This document shows, in pieces, positions 1-10,607 of a stretch of 64,000 bases of DNA. Under the pieces are notes generated by a model. It saw only the letters and a program-made list of their open reading frames with translations, did no database searches and was not told the origin of the DNA. A program made the translations under genes and the position numbers. Every line of letters begins with the position of its first letter. Positions within the stretch are counted from its first letter, which is position 1. This DNA is from PGYR01 sp034670025 (GTDB lineage: Bacteria > Bacteroidota > Ignavibacteria > Kapaibacteriales > UBA2268): assembly GCA_034670025.1 (NCBI GenBank), contig JAXMOE010000005.1, forward strand, positions 203,849 through 267,848. The letters are read 5' to 3'.

Positions 1-1920
1 TTGATAAAATACAACATGTGCATTATCGCCATTTGGTACTAAGTTAAGTGCTTTGAATGAATCTTGACCAGAATTATATCTAGTAAGTACACCACTTATT
101 ACTGGGAAATCACCTGATATAGGATCTGCACTTACTCCACTAAATGTGTAAGTACCACCTGTAGTAGTAGAACCAGCATAGAGTAAACCAGCGTAGTTGG
201 TACCATAAGCATCTAAATTGAATGTACTTTCAATTCCAGCATTAGAAATTGGACCATCACCAAGCAAGAAAATATTTGTGCCATTTTCCCTTAACAAATC
301 GAACTTAGTATATTCATGTGCATTTAGAGTACCAAAAGCACCAGAGTTCCAAACTAAAGTTTCTATCCCTGTTGCTCTAATTGCAAACTTTCTAAAATCT
401 TCACCCTTTACATTTAGATGATTTTCATAGTTAGTAGTATTTAAAATAGAAGTCAAGTCAACAATGTTTAAATTCTGAGGGTGTCCATCGTAAACATATA
501 TTAAAGGAATGGTATTGGTACTTCCATAAAAGCTATTATTCACATTCATATCTTCTTCACCAGTCAAACTCACGTCCAAAGAAACATCGTAAATACCATT
601 ACCACTCACATTCGAGATACTAACTTCTATTTCTTCCGAATTACCCGCCTCTATTACTATTGGGACAATACTTTCTGGAGTAGTCGCCGTGCCGCTTAGC
701 CCTTCTGACTTACTGGCATATATGCTACTAAACTTAGCTGTTACATTATTTACTGTAATAGCTGACTCAGTGTTGTTTGTAATTGTTAAAACAGATGTTC
801 CCTCATTCATCTCATCTAAATTCAAGTAAGGAGTGTCAACAAAATAGTTAATACCCGAACCGCCTTCTAACTTAACAACTTCATTAGCTAAGTTATCTAC
901 ATAATAAATATCACCATTGGGGTCAAACTTTACACCCATTATACTTGAAGCACCAGTTTGTACTCTCGTTAACTCTTCAAAAGTTTTTGAATCATAAATT
1001 ACAATTTCGCCAGTAGCGTTATCACTTACTATCATATAATTTTCGTTAATATCAATACCAGAAGGGCTGATTAGTCCATCGTCAACTACAGTAGTCCAAT
1101 CTGCACCAACCATTTCAGTGAAAATAGCGAGTGTTTCACCACCATTAGCTGTGTTAGACAAATCATTCCCTATATCACCAGTTAATATATCTAATCTATT
1201 TACAGATTTAGTTCCTGGATTGATGTAGTATAACTTGTTGTCCATCATTTCCATGTGAGCAGGAATGCCAGCATTCATTTCGTAAGGCACGTCAACATAA
1301 CGGAATACCTGAGCATCATTGTGATCGTGTCCACCAGCTACGTGACCTTCATTAAACTTATAACGAGAAATCGATTTGGTCACACCGTCATTAACCCAAA
1401 ATGTGTTCTCTGACTCATAGGCAACACCACTACTATAAGGGCTTTGGTGAACCATGTCATAATGGCTACCATTTACTCCAGCAGTAGGAGGAGTACCCGC
1501 TATTGCGTAAATATCAAGATCTGAAGGCCACATAGAAGGTCCACACCATCCGCCAAAATTAGCTCTGTTCGCATTGAAATAATTCTGAGCAGTAGTCCAA
1601 ACCGTATCACCAAATGCCATCGCGTCTGCATAGACCATAAAGTGCCAAGCGTTTCCGTCTTTTCTGTAATCATAAGCAACTTGGTCAGTGCCTGCATCTG
1701 TTATCATAACAGTCGTGCCACCATTTTCTCCACCGTGGTTTAGTACCCAAAGTTGATTCATATCTTGTGGGTTGAAATCCAAATCTGTTGGTCTCAAAAT
1801 CTGGTTCGAGCTGGTTGCAATAATTTTTTTATTGATTTTGCCATCAATTATATCTTGGGTCGAACCCATTAAGCTTACGGTGCTGATAAGTAATGCACCA
1901 ATTAGTAGTTTTAATCTCAT
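1..1920 (-). CDS. Secreted beta-propeller-like surface protein (3' end beyond window)
   Basis: The reading frame is open from an ATG at 1918-1920 to the left edge, giving 640 residues without a stop, so the C-terminus is missing. It begins with a signal peptide (MRLKLLIGALLISTVSLMGS). Residues about 40-330 contain repeated short beta motifs of the NHL/propeller kind, such as LDFNPQDMNQLWVLNHGG and VKFDPNGDIYYVDNLANEVV. A later stretch (about 360-460) looks like an Ig-like or CARDB-type module. The visible part does not reach a T9SS sorting domain, but the signal peptide, size and neighbourhood make a secreted surface protein likely. No enzyme motif was recognised and the function is unknown. 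It is divergent from the lipoprotein gene at 2140. Confidence 0.75.
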   Translation of the reverse strand, partial: MRLKLLIGALLISTVSLMGSTQDIIDGKINKKIIATSSNQILRPTDLDFNPQDMNQLWVLNHGGENGGTTVMITDAGTDQVAYDYRKDGNAWHFMVYADAMAFGDTVWTTAQNYFNANRANFGGWCGPSMWPSDLDIYAIAGTPPTAGVNGSHYDMVHQSPYSSGVAYESENTFWVNDGVTKSISRYKFNEGHVAGGHDHNDAQVFRYVDVPYEMNAGIPAHMEMMDNKLYYINPGTKSVNRLDILTGDIGNDLSNTANGGETLAIFTEMVGADWTTVVDDGLISPSGIDINENYMIVSDNATGEIVIYDSKTFEELTRVQTGASSIMGVKFDPNGDIYYVDNLANEVVKLEGGSGINYFVDTPYLNLDEMNEGTSVLTITNNTESAITVNNVTAKFSSIYASKSEGLSGTATTPESIVPIVIEAGNSEEIEVSISNVSGNGIYDVSLDVSLTGEEDMNVNNSFYGSTNTIPLIYVYDGHPQNLNIVDLTSILNTTNYENHLNVKGEDFRKFAIRATGIETLVWNSGAFGTLNAHEYTKFDLLRENGTNIFLLGDGPISNAGIESTFNLDAYGTNYAGLLYAGSTTTGGTYTFSGVSADPISGDFPVISGVLTRYNSGQDSFKALNLVPNGDNAHVVFYQ

Positions 1921-2031
1921 AATGTTGTTTTGTAGGATTAGTTAATAATAAAGTTAAAGATAATGAATTTTTAAGTCATATAATATTGTAGAGAGTATTA
2001 ATTTTAATAAAATCAAGGTAAATGCTATTAC

Positions 2032-2061
2032 TTGACAATTAGAATATAAATTAATTGTCAA
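2032..2061. promoter_or_regulatory. Perfect 10-bp inverted repeat, operator-like
   Basis: TTGACAATTA at 2032-2041 is the exact reverse complement of TAATTGTCAA at 2052-2061, with a 10-nt AT-rich spacer, so the two arm centres lie two helical turns apart. No T-run follows on either strand, which argues against a terminator. It sits between two divergent genes and just upstream of a TAnnTTTG box at 2066. Binding by a dimeric regulator is an inference. Confidence 0.45.
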
Positions 2062-2065
2062 ACTG

Positions 2066-2073
2066 TAACTTTG
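2066..2073 (+). promoter_or_regulatory. Candidate Bacteroidota -7 promoter box (TAACTTTG)
   Basis: TAACTTTG matches the TAnnTTTG -7 consensus of Bacteroidota sigma factor promoters and lies 67 nt before the ATG of the lipoprotein at 2140. A clear -33 TTTG is not seen. The same octamer recurs at 29391, 42141, 51458 and, on the minus strand, at 60265. Confidence 0.45.
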
Positions 2074-2139
2074 TAAAGATTAACAAAATGAGTTAAATTA
2101 ACGTAAAGTAATTCTTTCAGAAAAAATAACAATAGACTT

Positions 2140-2865
2140 ATGAGAGCAACAAACACGATTTTATTAGTTCTTTTTTGCTTTACTTCTATCTCCTGTTCCG
2201 ATGACAACATCACTGCTCCAAACGGAGGTGAATCATTCGAATTCCCTCTTGCCATTGGTAATGAATGGACGTATGGATTATACAAGTTGGACGTAAATCA
2301 CGAACCAGCTGGCGACCCTATTATCCAAAAATTTGTGAAAATAATTGACAAAATTGAGTACAAAGGTAAGACTTCTTATGAAGTTGACAAGAGCAGTAGC
2401 CTGATTTACAAATATTATAGCAAAGATGATAATGCAATATATGGACACGTTGATTATGAAAATCTATCCAGTGATGGCAAAAACTACTACCCCGACTATT
2501 GGATGAAAATATATGACTTCCACAATGACAATTGGACTGTATATAGTAAGGACGTAAAGGTTGAGGACGGAGATTACAAGGCAGAAGGAACAATTGCTAT
2601 GTTTGGTGAAAAAATAGGAAAGACTACTACCATTCTTAATAAGATTGTTGTCGATTTGTATGAATTTCGAGCAATATTGTCAATCGAGTCAACAGAAACT
2701 AATAACGGCAGTGTGGAGTCTTATTCAGAAAAGGACACAACCTATATTACTTTTGCCGATGGTATTGGTATTTATTCTATTGCAGAAAGAAAAGTAGAAA
2801 AAGACGAAGAATTTATGTTCTACGGTACAGAAGAAAGACTAATTAAATATATACTGTTTGAATAA
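2140..2865 (+). CDS. Lipoprotein of a four-member paralogous family
   Basis: This 241-residue protein starts with a lipoprotein signal peptide ending in the lipobox SISC (Cys19), so it should be lipid-anchored, probably in the outer membrane. After a short linker comes GNEWTYGLYKLD, then an all-beta-looking body with YWMKIYDF.NDNW near the middle and FADGIGIYSI near the C-terminus. The same landmarks (N[EK]EW.Y, [FY]W.K..DL...W, and GIG[IML]Y) occur in the proteins at 13166-13855, 19919-20650 and 20688-21410, so these are paralogues. The function is unknown and no catalytic motif is visible. It appears monocistronic. Confidence 0.8.
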   Translation: MRATNTILLVLFCFTSISCSDDNITAPNGGESFEFPLAIGNEWTYGLYKLDVNHEPAGDPIIQKFVKIIDKIEYKGKTSYEVDKSSSLIYKYYSKDDNAIYGHVDYENLSSDGKNYYPDYWMKIYDFHNDNWTVYSKDVKVEDGDYKAEGTIAMFGEKIGKTTTILNKIVVDLYEFRAILSIESTETNNGSVESYSEKDTTYITFADGIGIYSIAERKVEKDEEFMFYGTEERLIKYILFE

Positions 2866-2980
2866 ATAAGAGAACTTTAGTTTGTATATGATGTATAAAG
2901 TATAATTTCTGAAGAAAGGCGATGTCAGCAAAGTTAGAGTTAGATGAACTTTGAACAATAAACTATTAGCACTTACCCCA

Positions 2981-5900
2981 CTATCTACCGCCCGCAAGTG
3001 AAATACGGAGATCCAAACCAACTTGAGTAGTGCTGAATCCCGGATTAGCAGCACCAGCAGTTATAGTAGCATCATAACGGAAGAAGAAAGAAGCCGTTAC
3101 TCTATTACTTAGAGAATATCGGATACGTGGCTCTATTGTTATTTGTGTATCTCCTTGCAGCTCACGGCCCTCGTTTTCGTTCAAACTTGCCTCGTCCGAA
3201 ACATCGAAAGTAGCACGAGAATTGTCTTTAATAGAGAATAAGAAACTATACTCTATATTGTTTTGTAAACTAAGACCCATGAAGTCCCACTCCAAACTCT
3301 TCATTGTATAATTAGCTTGGGCACTAATTTCATTAGTACTTGTTTTCTCAACTATACTTCTACTCGACGAACTAAGGTTGAAATTAGAAGTAGAATTCCA
3401 ACGTAAATTTGCAGTAAGTTGACCGTCTAATTTTTCCTCATCAAATGTCCAAGAAACACCAAGCAATGGTTGAAATCCATACTGTACCATTTGGTTTTCA
3501 TAAGCTTCACCCTTGTCAGTTATCTTAATTGCTTCGTCATAAGTAGCTTGGTAACGGTGTTCAAACCGAACCTTCTTAACGTACTCACTCCAAATCCCCC
3601 AATCTTCTAATCCTTCCCAAGTAATACCATAATTAGGTGCAGGTAAAAACTTACGAGCAGCACCACTCGAGATACTAAATGCTTCTAATTCTTCAAAAAA
3701 TGATTCGGACAAAGCTCTTTGTTTAGCTCGGTTTTGCTCTAACTCAGAGATACCACTGTTTTCTATTGCAGTGGCTCTGTTATTATATTCGTTAACAACT
3801 GCATCCATAGTGTTGCCAAATGGATTAAATCCAAATATAGTTGGGAAAGACATATAAGAACGAGAAAATGATTTGAGTGCAATAACGTTGGTATAAGTAG
3901 GTACTCCCTCATTGTCAGTTAGTACAGTCTCGTTTCTGTTATATGACACAGTAGAGTTCCATTTTAAATCTAATTCTGCCCCTTCCCACAGTGGTCTAGA
4001 AGTAGATATATCAAATGTAGTTGCCTGAGTAAAGTTGTCTTGTAAGATTGCGTTGGGAGGCCTTAAACCATCAAACGCCTCGAACCCTATAAACGGGAAA
4101 GCCGACGATGATGTAGTTTTGAATCCACCGTGAGGGCTGCTAACTAAACCGAGTTGATAAGGTAAACTAGGACCTTGCGAACGCGAGCTGTTGCCAAACC
4201 CCCAGAAATTAGTAAGTCCAGTGCTACCATACACACCAGGGTTTATTGAAGAGTTTGTTTGATTTAGTCCAATTCGTACTGATTTGAAATCTAAGAATAT
4301 AAATTGGAACGTCCTTCCCAAATGATCCCAGAATGTTTTTGTAGAGTCCTTAGGCATTTTCTTTGTCAGAGGAGTTTTCCCACTAATACCAAACCAACTG
4401 TTACCCAATTGCTCTAAACCAATAGTACCTGTGAATCTGGTAGTCGAATTATAATTTGCCTCCTTAGCTACATCGACCAATACTGGGTCGGGGTGCAACG
4501 GATTAGTCCATTGATAATCAACTACATATTGCCCAGTAATTTTAAAATATTTATTTATGTTGGCAATATTAGGCAATTGAGGAGTAAAGTTTACTGTAAC
4601 GTTTTGTGTATGATTAATATCATCACCAAAATTAATTAAAGCTCCATCGTTGAACAGAACTGTTTTTGCTAACTCACTACCTGTTCTTTGACTACCATCT
4701 GGACCCGTTTCAAACCGAACTAATGACGATCTTGTAGTAAAGTTATAATCCAAAAGCGGATTCAGAAATCCTCCCTCAACAAATTTCCAAGAGAAGTTAG
4801 CCGTTCTGTTTGCAGTAAAGTCACGAACTACAGGACTAGCAAAGTCCAAAAATCTCGATTGCTCTGTTCGTCGCTGTCTGCTCACGTTTAGTCCAAAACC
4901 AATAGCATTTGGCAAAAAGTTATACTTTGTTTCATTATAAGTACCAAGTATGGGTACACTATCAGCCCAAGTCAATGGTTGAAAAGAAAGTAAGTCTGGT
5001 ATCCTGTTCGTATATCTCATATCAGCACGCCATTCCCAATTGAATCTTTGTTCATAAACAGGAGTTCGCTGATATTCTTGGGTATAGTTATAACCAAGCA
5101 CCAATTTATTCAGGGTTTCATTTACAGTCCAGTGATTAACAGGTAACCCGAGCTTCACACCATTCATTCCCCAACTGTCTTGCACCACCAAAGTTTGCGA
5201 ACGCTTTACCAAAGCGTCGGCCACTTCCTGAGCTTCCTCTTCGGTTGCACCGTTGTCAACTGCTCGTTCTTTAGCAAGGTTAGCAGCTACATCAAGATTT
5301 ACGTCATTGTTTGCTTGAAATTCTGGTGTCTCTACCTTCTCTGTGTGGGTGTAGTTAATTGGAAGATTTATTCCTTTGAAACTCTCAGGCATAAATTTAT
5401 TAAGCTGCCCTTGCATATTGACAGTAAATTCGGTGGTTTGCATCCTGTTACCAAACCGCTCTTCTAACCTATGGAAGTTTGGCTCTTGTGTCCTGAATGA
5501 GGCATCAATAGTACCCAAATCAGCTAACTTAACACTCGAACTGGCTATGGCCGCAATGTCACTGCTGGCCTCGGGTTTGGTCAATCTCAATTCGTTAAAC
5601 CACACTGTGGTAGTCAAATCATTGGGGTATCGCTCTTCAGGATTAGCTATACCAAGCCCTATGAACGAAACACGAGTTACAACAGGACTACCTTTCACTG
5701 CAAAAATTGCTGTTGGGTCACCTGGGACAGCAAATTCTTGCCTATCTCTTTTGAGTGAAGTGTCTCGGATTTGTTTAATCGCAGTCAATTCTTCCAAATT
5801 GATTTGCACATCAGTCCAACCACGAGTTATTGGCTTTCTATATTCATAATAATTAGCCGAATCCGTTCCAAACCTTATAAAGGCATACCCCTTAGGTGTC

Positions 5901-8900
5901 ACACCAGGTGTAGCCTCGCCAGGCATAGAGCCATCGCCATGATAAAAGAATTTCAATTTTTTGTAGTAGAACAAATCCATGGACCTGAACACTCGGGTTG
6001 CCATTCTTTCTTCGCCATATCCTAGATTATCGACGGTTAAGGAAATCGATTGTTCATTCAATTCCAAATCTTCATTATTTGGACTATTTAATTGCCTTGG
6101 TGGTCTCACTCCAGGTGGTAAAGTATAAAAATCTGGAGCACCTTTATTTTCAAATCTATTCACAAACGATAGAGACATAACAGAATCATTTTCTGGTACA
6201 TCTAAGAAATTACTAATTCTTTGCCATTGGGAACCAACTAATTTCCAATCAGCTACCTTAATGTAGGCAGGGCCCCCTTTGAATGAGACTCTTATATATT
6301 GGACGTTTGAGAATAGTGGATTACCAACTCTACCCGAAGGTCTTCTGATTGGAATTCGGAACTGGAACCAACCTGCATCTTGATTACCACCAACTATTTG
6401 CGGGTTAGTGTTGGGGTCTAAGTTGGCTATATCTATTTTGTATCTGAAATAACTATTATCCAGAGTAATAGTTTGACCGTTATTATCGTTTAAAATTTCC
6501 TTATCTGGGAATTGACCTAATTCCGATTGTGATGCGTTTCCTTCATAATTATTATAGAATATGAAATCATCGCCTGTTCTTTGGCCATCATCTTTACCAA
6601 AATTAAAGAAATAATTATCTCTCGCAGGGTCATCTTCCAAATTCAAAGGGAATGGATATTCTTCTTTCTCGTCATCATCGTTTATAGCATCGAGACCAAC
6701 ATCCTCACCCTCATCAATTCTATTGTTAGGTAGTGGGTTGTCTTCAGTTATTCCGTCCTCAGTATCAAGAGTATTGTTAGCTATTATATCTTCACTGATT
6801 TGACCCAAGTCAATATACATTTCTGTAGATAAGTCACCTTTTTGGTCTATCTGGAGCATAACCTCTAAGTATTCTATATTCTCTGTATCAAAGTTAGTGT
6901 TGAAAGAGGAGAGTAACCTTTGCATACCAGCCCATACTCTTTGCTTGTTACCATCTTTGTCGATAAAATTGTCAGCGGGGTTGTATTCAGGGTTTAATGA
7001 ATCCAAGTACTCAGGATTCTTATTATAGATACCTCTGAAAAATGGCTCGTAAGCTAATTCCAAAGGTGCTATGTTTCTATTTCCAACAGTTGTTTGTTGG
7101 TCAGGGTAAACATCCCTTACTGGAACTCTTGGGATAAAGTATTTGAACCATGCCAATCGACCACGGAACAAATTTCTATCTGGTGCATTGTCAGCAATAG
7201 AACTATCCAGAGGTGGAGAAGAGAACTGCCATTGTGATGGGTTTAGTCCCAAGCTAATAGAACGTTCACCACCTTCAAAATTATCTATATCCACGGCAGC
7301 TTCACCGTTGTCCGAAGCAATAGTAGATTCCTTTTTGTTTGGAGTAGGGAATATGATTGCCATTTCTCCACCGAGTGTAATGTTGGACTCTGCTTTAGTT
7401 TCGTAAAACGGCAAAAAGTCCAAGGCCTTTGTCAGCCAAGGAGTATCCCACTGCAAATTCCCATCGAGTCCAAATATTGTATTGGCTATTGGTTCATTGC
7501 CCAACTGCACCCTGTCATTTATAGCAGCTATGTTATAGTGCATAAATGTAAAACCGAGTGTGGCGGTGGCTCGCCGTTTGTCCATCAGCAGATAATCACC
7601 ACGCACCCCTGCCAAGGTCTTTGTTGCTATTTGTAGTAAATCTTGTTGCTCATACTCTACCTTTAAGTTAGCTCCTGGAGCTGTAGCAGAAGCATTTCTG
7701 AGAGTTAGTGTCCCAGAAAAATAATCAACCACATAGTCTTGAAATTCTCGTAATTGTCTCCCATCTAAGAATACTCTAACGCTACCAGGAGACAGATTAA
7801 ATGCACCCAAAGATATTTTACCATTTGAAGTTCCACTTGATTCACCCCCAATGATAAACCTATTTCTAGCTGTATTTCTTTCTGCTACCACACGGACTGT
7901 GTCATAAATATCTGCAAATATATATTGATCTGCCAGAGCAGGCGTACCTTGCTTTTCAAAATAATCAATCAAACCTTGTCGGAATGGTTCAACAGATGGA
8001 AATATAATTTCGCCAGTTTGTTGATTGAAAAAAGGAGACCCAGCTGTCTTATCAAATTCACCATCGGACTGAGCTGCACCAGATGTATTAGTTCTATCGA
8101 CTCCGAATATAGTTACTAATTTGTCAGGTGTGTTTGCCAAAACATCAGTCGAGTCATTGTCTTGGTTCAGATACCAAATATTTATCGTAGTTTCATCTAA
8201 ATTCAGATTCGATTTACCCAATGAATATATATTCTTCATTTGTCTAGACCAAAGAGTATCAAAACCTGGCTGTAAGTTAGGAACAGAAACTAATTTTAGT
8301 ATCAATGTATCTTTCACATCGACAGAGTTGCTGAAAGTACCGTGGTACAAATCATCTTCGGCAGCAGGAGTCGCCCCTTCAGTTATATACGAAACTGCAT
8401 ATTTTCTATCCTGTCTCAGGTTTCTGATAGTCAAAGTACCCAAATTCCTATCTACAATATATTGGTTCGTATCTAACTTTTGGAACCTGCCCCTTTCCAC
8501 TATACCAGTTTGTATAGCAACGTTCGGGTTATTAATAGCAGGATTATTAATAAAGTTCAAAGGGTCATTTTCTGGAGGTAATGTAGCATAAGCAATTACC
8601 TCTGAAACTTGCGGACTTGTTACAGTATTAGTTGACTCCCAAATCTCAATATCTTTCACTCTGGTAAAGTTTGCTGATTGAGGAATTACTGGCTTGGGTG
8701 ACTTCCAATAGTCCTTGTAAACCACCTTATAATCATTATCTAAGAAGAAGTGATTACGAGAAAAGTCGGGTGGACGTATTTGGAATGGCTCTTTGTTGTT
8801 ACCACCCCTTACATCTACAAAGTTTCTTTCCCCTCTTCTTTGGGCAAATATTGTCTTCAAATAAAGTGGCCCGAACTGATAATCGGAGCGAACACCAAAT

Positions 8901-9718
8901 AGAGTCTGCCCACCAGTAATTAACTGAGAATTTAGTGGTAGCGACACATTACCAAATTCTACTAATTTTATTATGTCATCTTCGTAACCTTCGTAACCAA
9001 CTTTGAACTGATTATCATTTCCAAATGATCTATTAGTGTTCCAATCCGTACTAAGTTTAAGCTTATCACCAATACCACCGCTCACATTCACCCTAATGTC
9101 TTGTGAGAAAATTGGTGTTGACTGTGTTTGACCAAATGCAGAAACAGTACCAAGGTTTTGAGCATCCCAACGCCAACCTAATCGCAGGTTTACTTCACCA
9201 TTCACATTGATGCTAATTTGTGGTTTCCCAAATATACCCATAAGCGGATTGGGTGGAATAGGAATAGAAATACCGGTTGCATCTGCCATTAATCGAGCTA
9301 AATCTCGGCTCGACAGCACTTTCTTTATATCATAATCTGTAAGAAGAGAATCCCAGATTTGATGTGAGATCATATTTTTTCGGAAATTTAGATATTCATC
9401 CAAACTCATATCTATTCCCGTACCCAATTCCACATCATCTATTCTTTCGGTAGCGTTTACTCTTTCGCCAGTGGAATCTATGCTGCTTTCGTAGTTATAT
9501 CCGTCCACAGTATCTTTGTCACCAAACACACCTTGCCCATACTTCTGACGATAATACCCTTGGTAATCGAAGAAGGGGCTGGAGTAATCGCTCGTAGAGT
9601 CTTTTTTGAAAATACTTTCGTTTATCTCCAAACTCTCATAGTCCTGCGCTTTGGTAGTTGATAAACTCAACCCAAATGCAACGATTACTAAGATATATAT
9701 ACTTATTATATTGGACAT
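2981..9718 (-). CDS. sprA: SprA, T9SS outer-membrane translocon
   Basis: At 2245 residues this has the size of SprA/Sov, the giant single-chain outer-membrane barrel that forms the protein-conducting channel of the type IX secretion system. A signal peptide (1-24) is followed by the conserved SprA N-terminal signature at about residues 157-190, containing NPLMGIFGKPQISINVNG and LRLGWRWDAQN. A second conserved feature is an acidic, Asn/Asp-rich stretch around residues 990-1080. The C-terminus consists of alternating beta-strands ending FSTTQVGLDLRISLAGGR, as expected for the closing strand of a barrel. The ATG at 9718 directly precedes the signal peptide. It stands alone, divergent from dps, and is intact. 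The seven sorting-domain proteins in this window would be its substrates. Confidence 0.95.
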   Translation of the reverse strand: MSNIISIYILVIVAFGLSLSTTKAQDYESLEINESIFKKDSTSDYSSPFFDYQGYYRQKYGQGVFGDKDTVDGYNYESSIDSTGERVNATERIDDVELGTGIDMSLDEYLNFRKNMISHQIWDSLLTDYDIKKVLSSRDLARLMADATGISIPIPPNPLMGIFGKPQISINVNGEVNLRLGWRWDAQNLGTVSAFGQTQSTPIFSQDIRVNVSGGIGDKLKLSTDWNTNRSFGNDNQFKVGYEGYEDDIIKLVEFGNVSLPLNSQLITGGQTLFGVRSDYQFGPLYLKTIFAQRRGERNFVDVRGGNNKEPFQIRPPDFSRNHFFLDNDYKVVYKDYWKSPKPVIPQSANFTRVKDIEIWESTNTVTSPQVSEVIAYATLPPENDPLNFINNPAINNPNVAIQTGIVERGRFQKLDTNQYIVDRNLGTLTIRNLRQDRKYAVSYITEGATPAAEDDLYHGTFSNSVDVKDTLILKLVSVPNLQPGFDTLWSRQMKNIYSLGKSNLNLDETTINIWYLNQDNDSTDVLANTPDKLVTIFGVDRTNTSGAAQSDGEFDKTAGSPFFNQQTGEIIFPSVEPFRQGLIDYFEKQGTPALADQYIFADIYDTVRVVAERNTARNRFIIGGESSGTSNGKISLGAFNLSPGSVRVFLDGRQLREFQDYVVDYFSGTLTLRNASATAPGANLKVEYEQQDLLQIATKTLAGVRGDYLLMDKRRATATLGFTFMHYNIAAINDRVQLGNEPIANTIFGLDGNLQWDTPWLTKALDFLPFYETKAESNITLGGEMAIIFPTPNKKESTIASDNGEAAVDIDNFEGGERSISLGLNPSQWQFSSPPLDSSIADNAPDRNLFRGRLAWFKYFIPRVPVRDVYPDQQTTVGNRNIAPLELAYEPFFRGIYNKNPEYLDSLNPEYNPADNFIDKDGNKQRVWAGMQRLLSSFNTNFDTENIEYLEVMLQIDQKGDLSTEMYIDLGQISEDIIANNTLDTEDGITEDNPLPNNRIDEGEDVGLDAINDDDEKEEYPFPLNLEDDPARDNYFFNFGKDDGQRTGDDFIFYNNYEGNASQSELGQFPDKEILNDNNGQTITLDNSYFRYKIDIANLDPNTNPQIVGGNQDAGWFQFRIPIRRPSGRVGNPLFSNVQYIRVSFKGGPAYIKVADWKLVGSQWQRISNFLDVPENDSVMSLSFVNRFENKGAPDFYTLPPGVRPPRQLNSPNNEDLELNEQSISLTVDNLGYGEERMATRVFRSMDLFYYKKLKFFYHGDGSMPGEATPGVTPKGYAFIRFGTDSANYYEYRKPITRGWTDVQINLEELTAIKQIRDTSLKRDRQEFAVPGDPTAIFAVKGSPVVTRVSFIGLGIANPEERYPNDLTTTVWFNELRLTKPEASSDIAAIASSSVKLADLGTIDASFRTQEPNFHRLEERFGNRMQTTEFTVNMQGQLNKFMPESFKGINLPINYTHTEKVETPEFQANNDVNLDVAANLAKERAVDNGATEEEAQEVADALVKRSQTLVVQDSWGMNGVKLGLPVNHWTVNETLNKLVLGYNYTQEYQRTPVYEQRFNWEWRADMRYTNRIPDLLSFQPLTWADSVPILGTYNETKYNFLPNAIGFGLNVSRQRRTEQSRFLDFASPVVRDFTANRTANFSWKFVEGGFLNPLLDYNFTTRSSLVRFETGPDGSQRTGSELAKTVLFNDGALINFGDDINHTQNVTVNFTPQLPNIANINKYFKITGQYVVDYQWTNPLHPDPVLVDVAKEANYNSTTRFTGTIGLEQLGNSWFGISGKTPLTKKMPKDSTKTFWDHLGRTFQFIFLDFKSVRIGLNQTNSSINPGVYGSTGLTNFWGFGNSSRSQGPSLPYQLGLVSSPHGGFKTTSSSAFPFIGFEAFDGLRPPNAILQDNFTQATTFDISTSRPLWEGAELDLKWNSTVSYNRNETVLTDNEGVPTYTNVIALKSFSRSYMSFPTIFGFNPFGNTMDAVVNEYNNRATAIENSGISELEQNRAKQRALSESFFEELEAFSISSGAARKFLPAPNYGITWEGLEDWGIWSEYVKKVRFEHRYQATYDEAIKITDKGEAYENQMVQYGFQPLLGVSWTFDEEKLDGQLTANLRWNSTSNFNLSSSSRSIVEKTSTNEISAQANYTMKSLEWDFMGLSLQNNIEYSFLFSIKDNSRATFDVSDEASLNENEGRELQGDTQITIEPRIRYSLSNRVTASFFFRYDATITAGAANPGFSTTQVGLDLRISLAGGR

Positions 9719-10003
9719 TCTGCCACTAATTATGAGGTATTCTTACTATATACAAAATGCGTACCATACTGATATAATCAATAAATATTGGTCAATTGTA
9801 ACTAAGTAGCAGTTTTCTATAGGCAAATGTTAATTTTAATTGTTAAAAAATATTCTAATTGTACGATTTCAAAACTTTCAAGTTACTTATAAACATTGAA
9901 TAGATAAAATAATCACAGAAAGTAGGAAAAAATAAATCCAAACCATATACGTTATTAAATGTAACGTTAGATCAATTATGAACTAAATTAGGTAAAATTT
10001 AAA

Positions 10004-10474
10004 ATGAAAAACTCAATAGGGTTAAATAAAGATAAAATTACAAACTTAACTGCTAATCTCAATGATTTGTTAGCTAACTATCAACTATACTATCAAAACC
10101 TGCGAGGGTTTCACTGGAACATAAAAGGTAGTGATTTTTTTACATTACACGATAAGTTCGAAGAGTTATATAATGCCGCGCAAGTATCAATAGACGAAAT
10201 TGCAGAGCGAATAGTTACATTAGAAACAGTTCCTTTGCACACTTATAGTGATTATGTTGCAAAATCGGACATAAAAGAACACAAAAATATATCAACTTCC
10301 GATGGCACTGTTAGCAACGTAATAGGAGATTTATCAATATTGATAGAAAAAGAAAGAGAAACTCTGGAAATCGCCGCAGATTTGGGTGACGAGAGTACAG
10401 TAGATATGATGACTGAACTAATCAGTTTTCAAGAAAAAACATTATGGATGCTAAATTCATTTAATCATAAGTAA
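10004..10474 (+). CDS. dps: Dps ferritin-like DNA-protection protein
   Basis: This 156-residue protein is a standard-length Dps, a dodecameric mini-ferritin that oxidises Fe(II) with peroxide, stores the iron and protects DNA. The inter-subunit ferroxidase ligands are all present with family spacing: His37, His49, Glu53, Asp64 and Glu68, in the blocks NLRGFHWNIKG, LHDKFEELY and DEIAERI. The N-terminus is short and weakly basic, so strong non-specific DNA binding is uncertain. It is transcribed alone and followed by a strong terminator. Family knowledge predicts induction by starvation or oxidants, but no operator was recognised. Confidence 0.95.
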   Translation: MKNSIGLNKDKITNLTANLNDLLANYQLYYQNLRGFHWNIKGSDFFTLHDKFEELYNAAQVSIDEIAERIVTLETVPLHTYSDYVAKSDIKEHKNISTSDGTVSNVIGDLSILIEKERETLEIAADLGDESTVDMMTELISFQEKTLWMLNSFNHK

Positions 10475-10504
10475 AAACCCCAACTATTTATTTATGAGAA
10501 CAAG

Positions 10505-10537
10505 CCCACTTCAAATTCAATTTGAAGTGGGTTTTTT
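10505..10537 (+). terminator. Rho-independent terminator after dps
   Basis: CCCACTTCAAATT (10505-10517) pairs perfectly with AATTTGAAGTGGG (10519-10531), followed directly by six T residues. The innermost pairs must open to form a loop. It lies 31 nt after the dps stop codon. Confidence 0.9.
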
Positions 10538-10607
10538 ATTTATTCCTAATAAGATTAATCACTCTATTTCGTTAGTCTTTTACAAACAGACAAAAAACAG
10601 ATAACAA

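Noticed and set aside
5180..5849. Plus-strand frames of 95 and 157 codons opposite sprA
   Set aside because: They lie wholly inside sprA on the other strand, with no signal, domain or ribosome-binding site; shadows of codon use.
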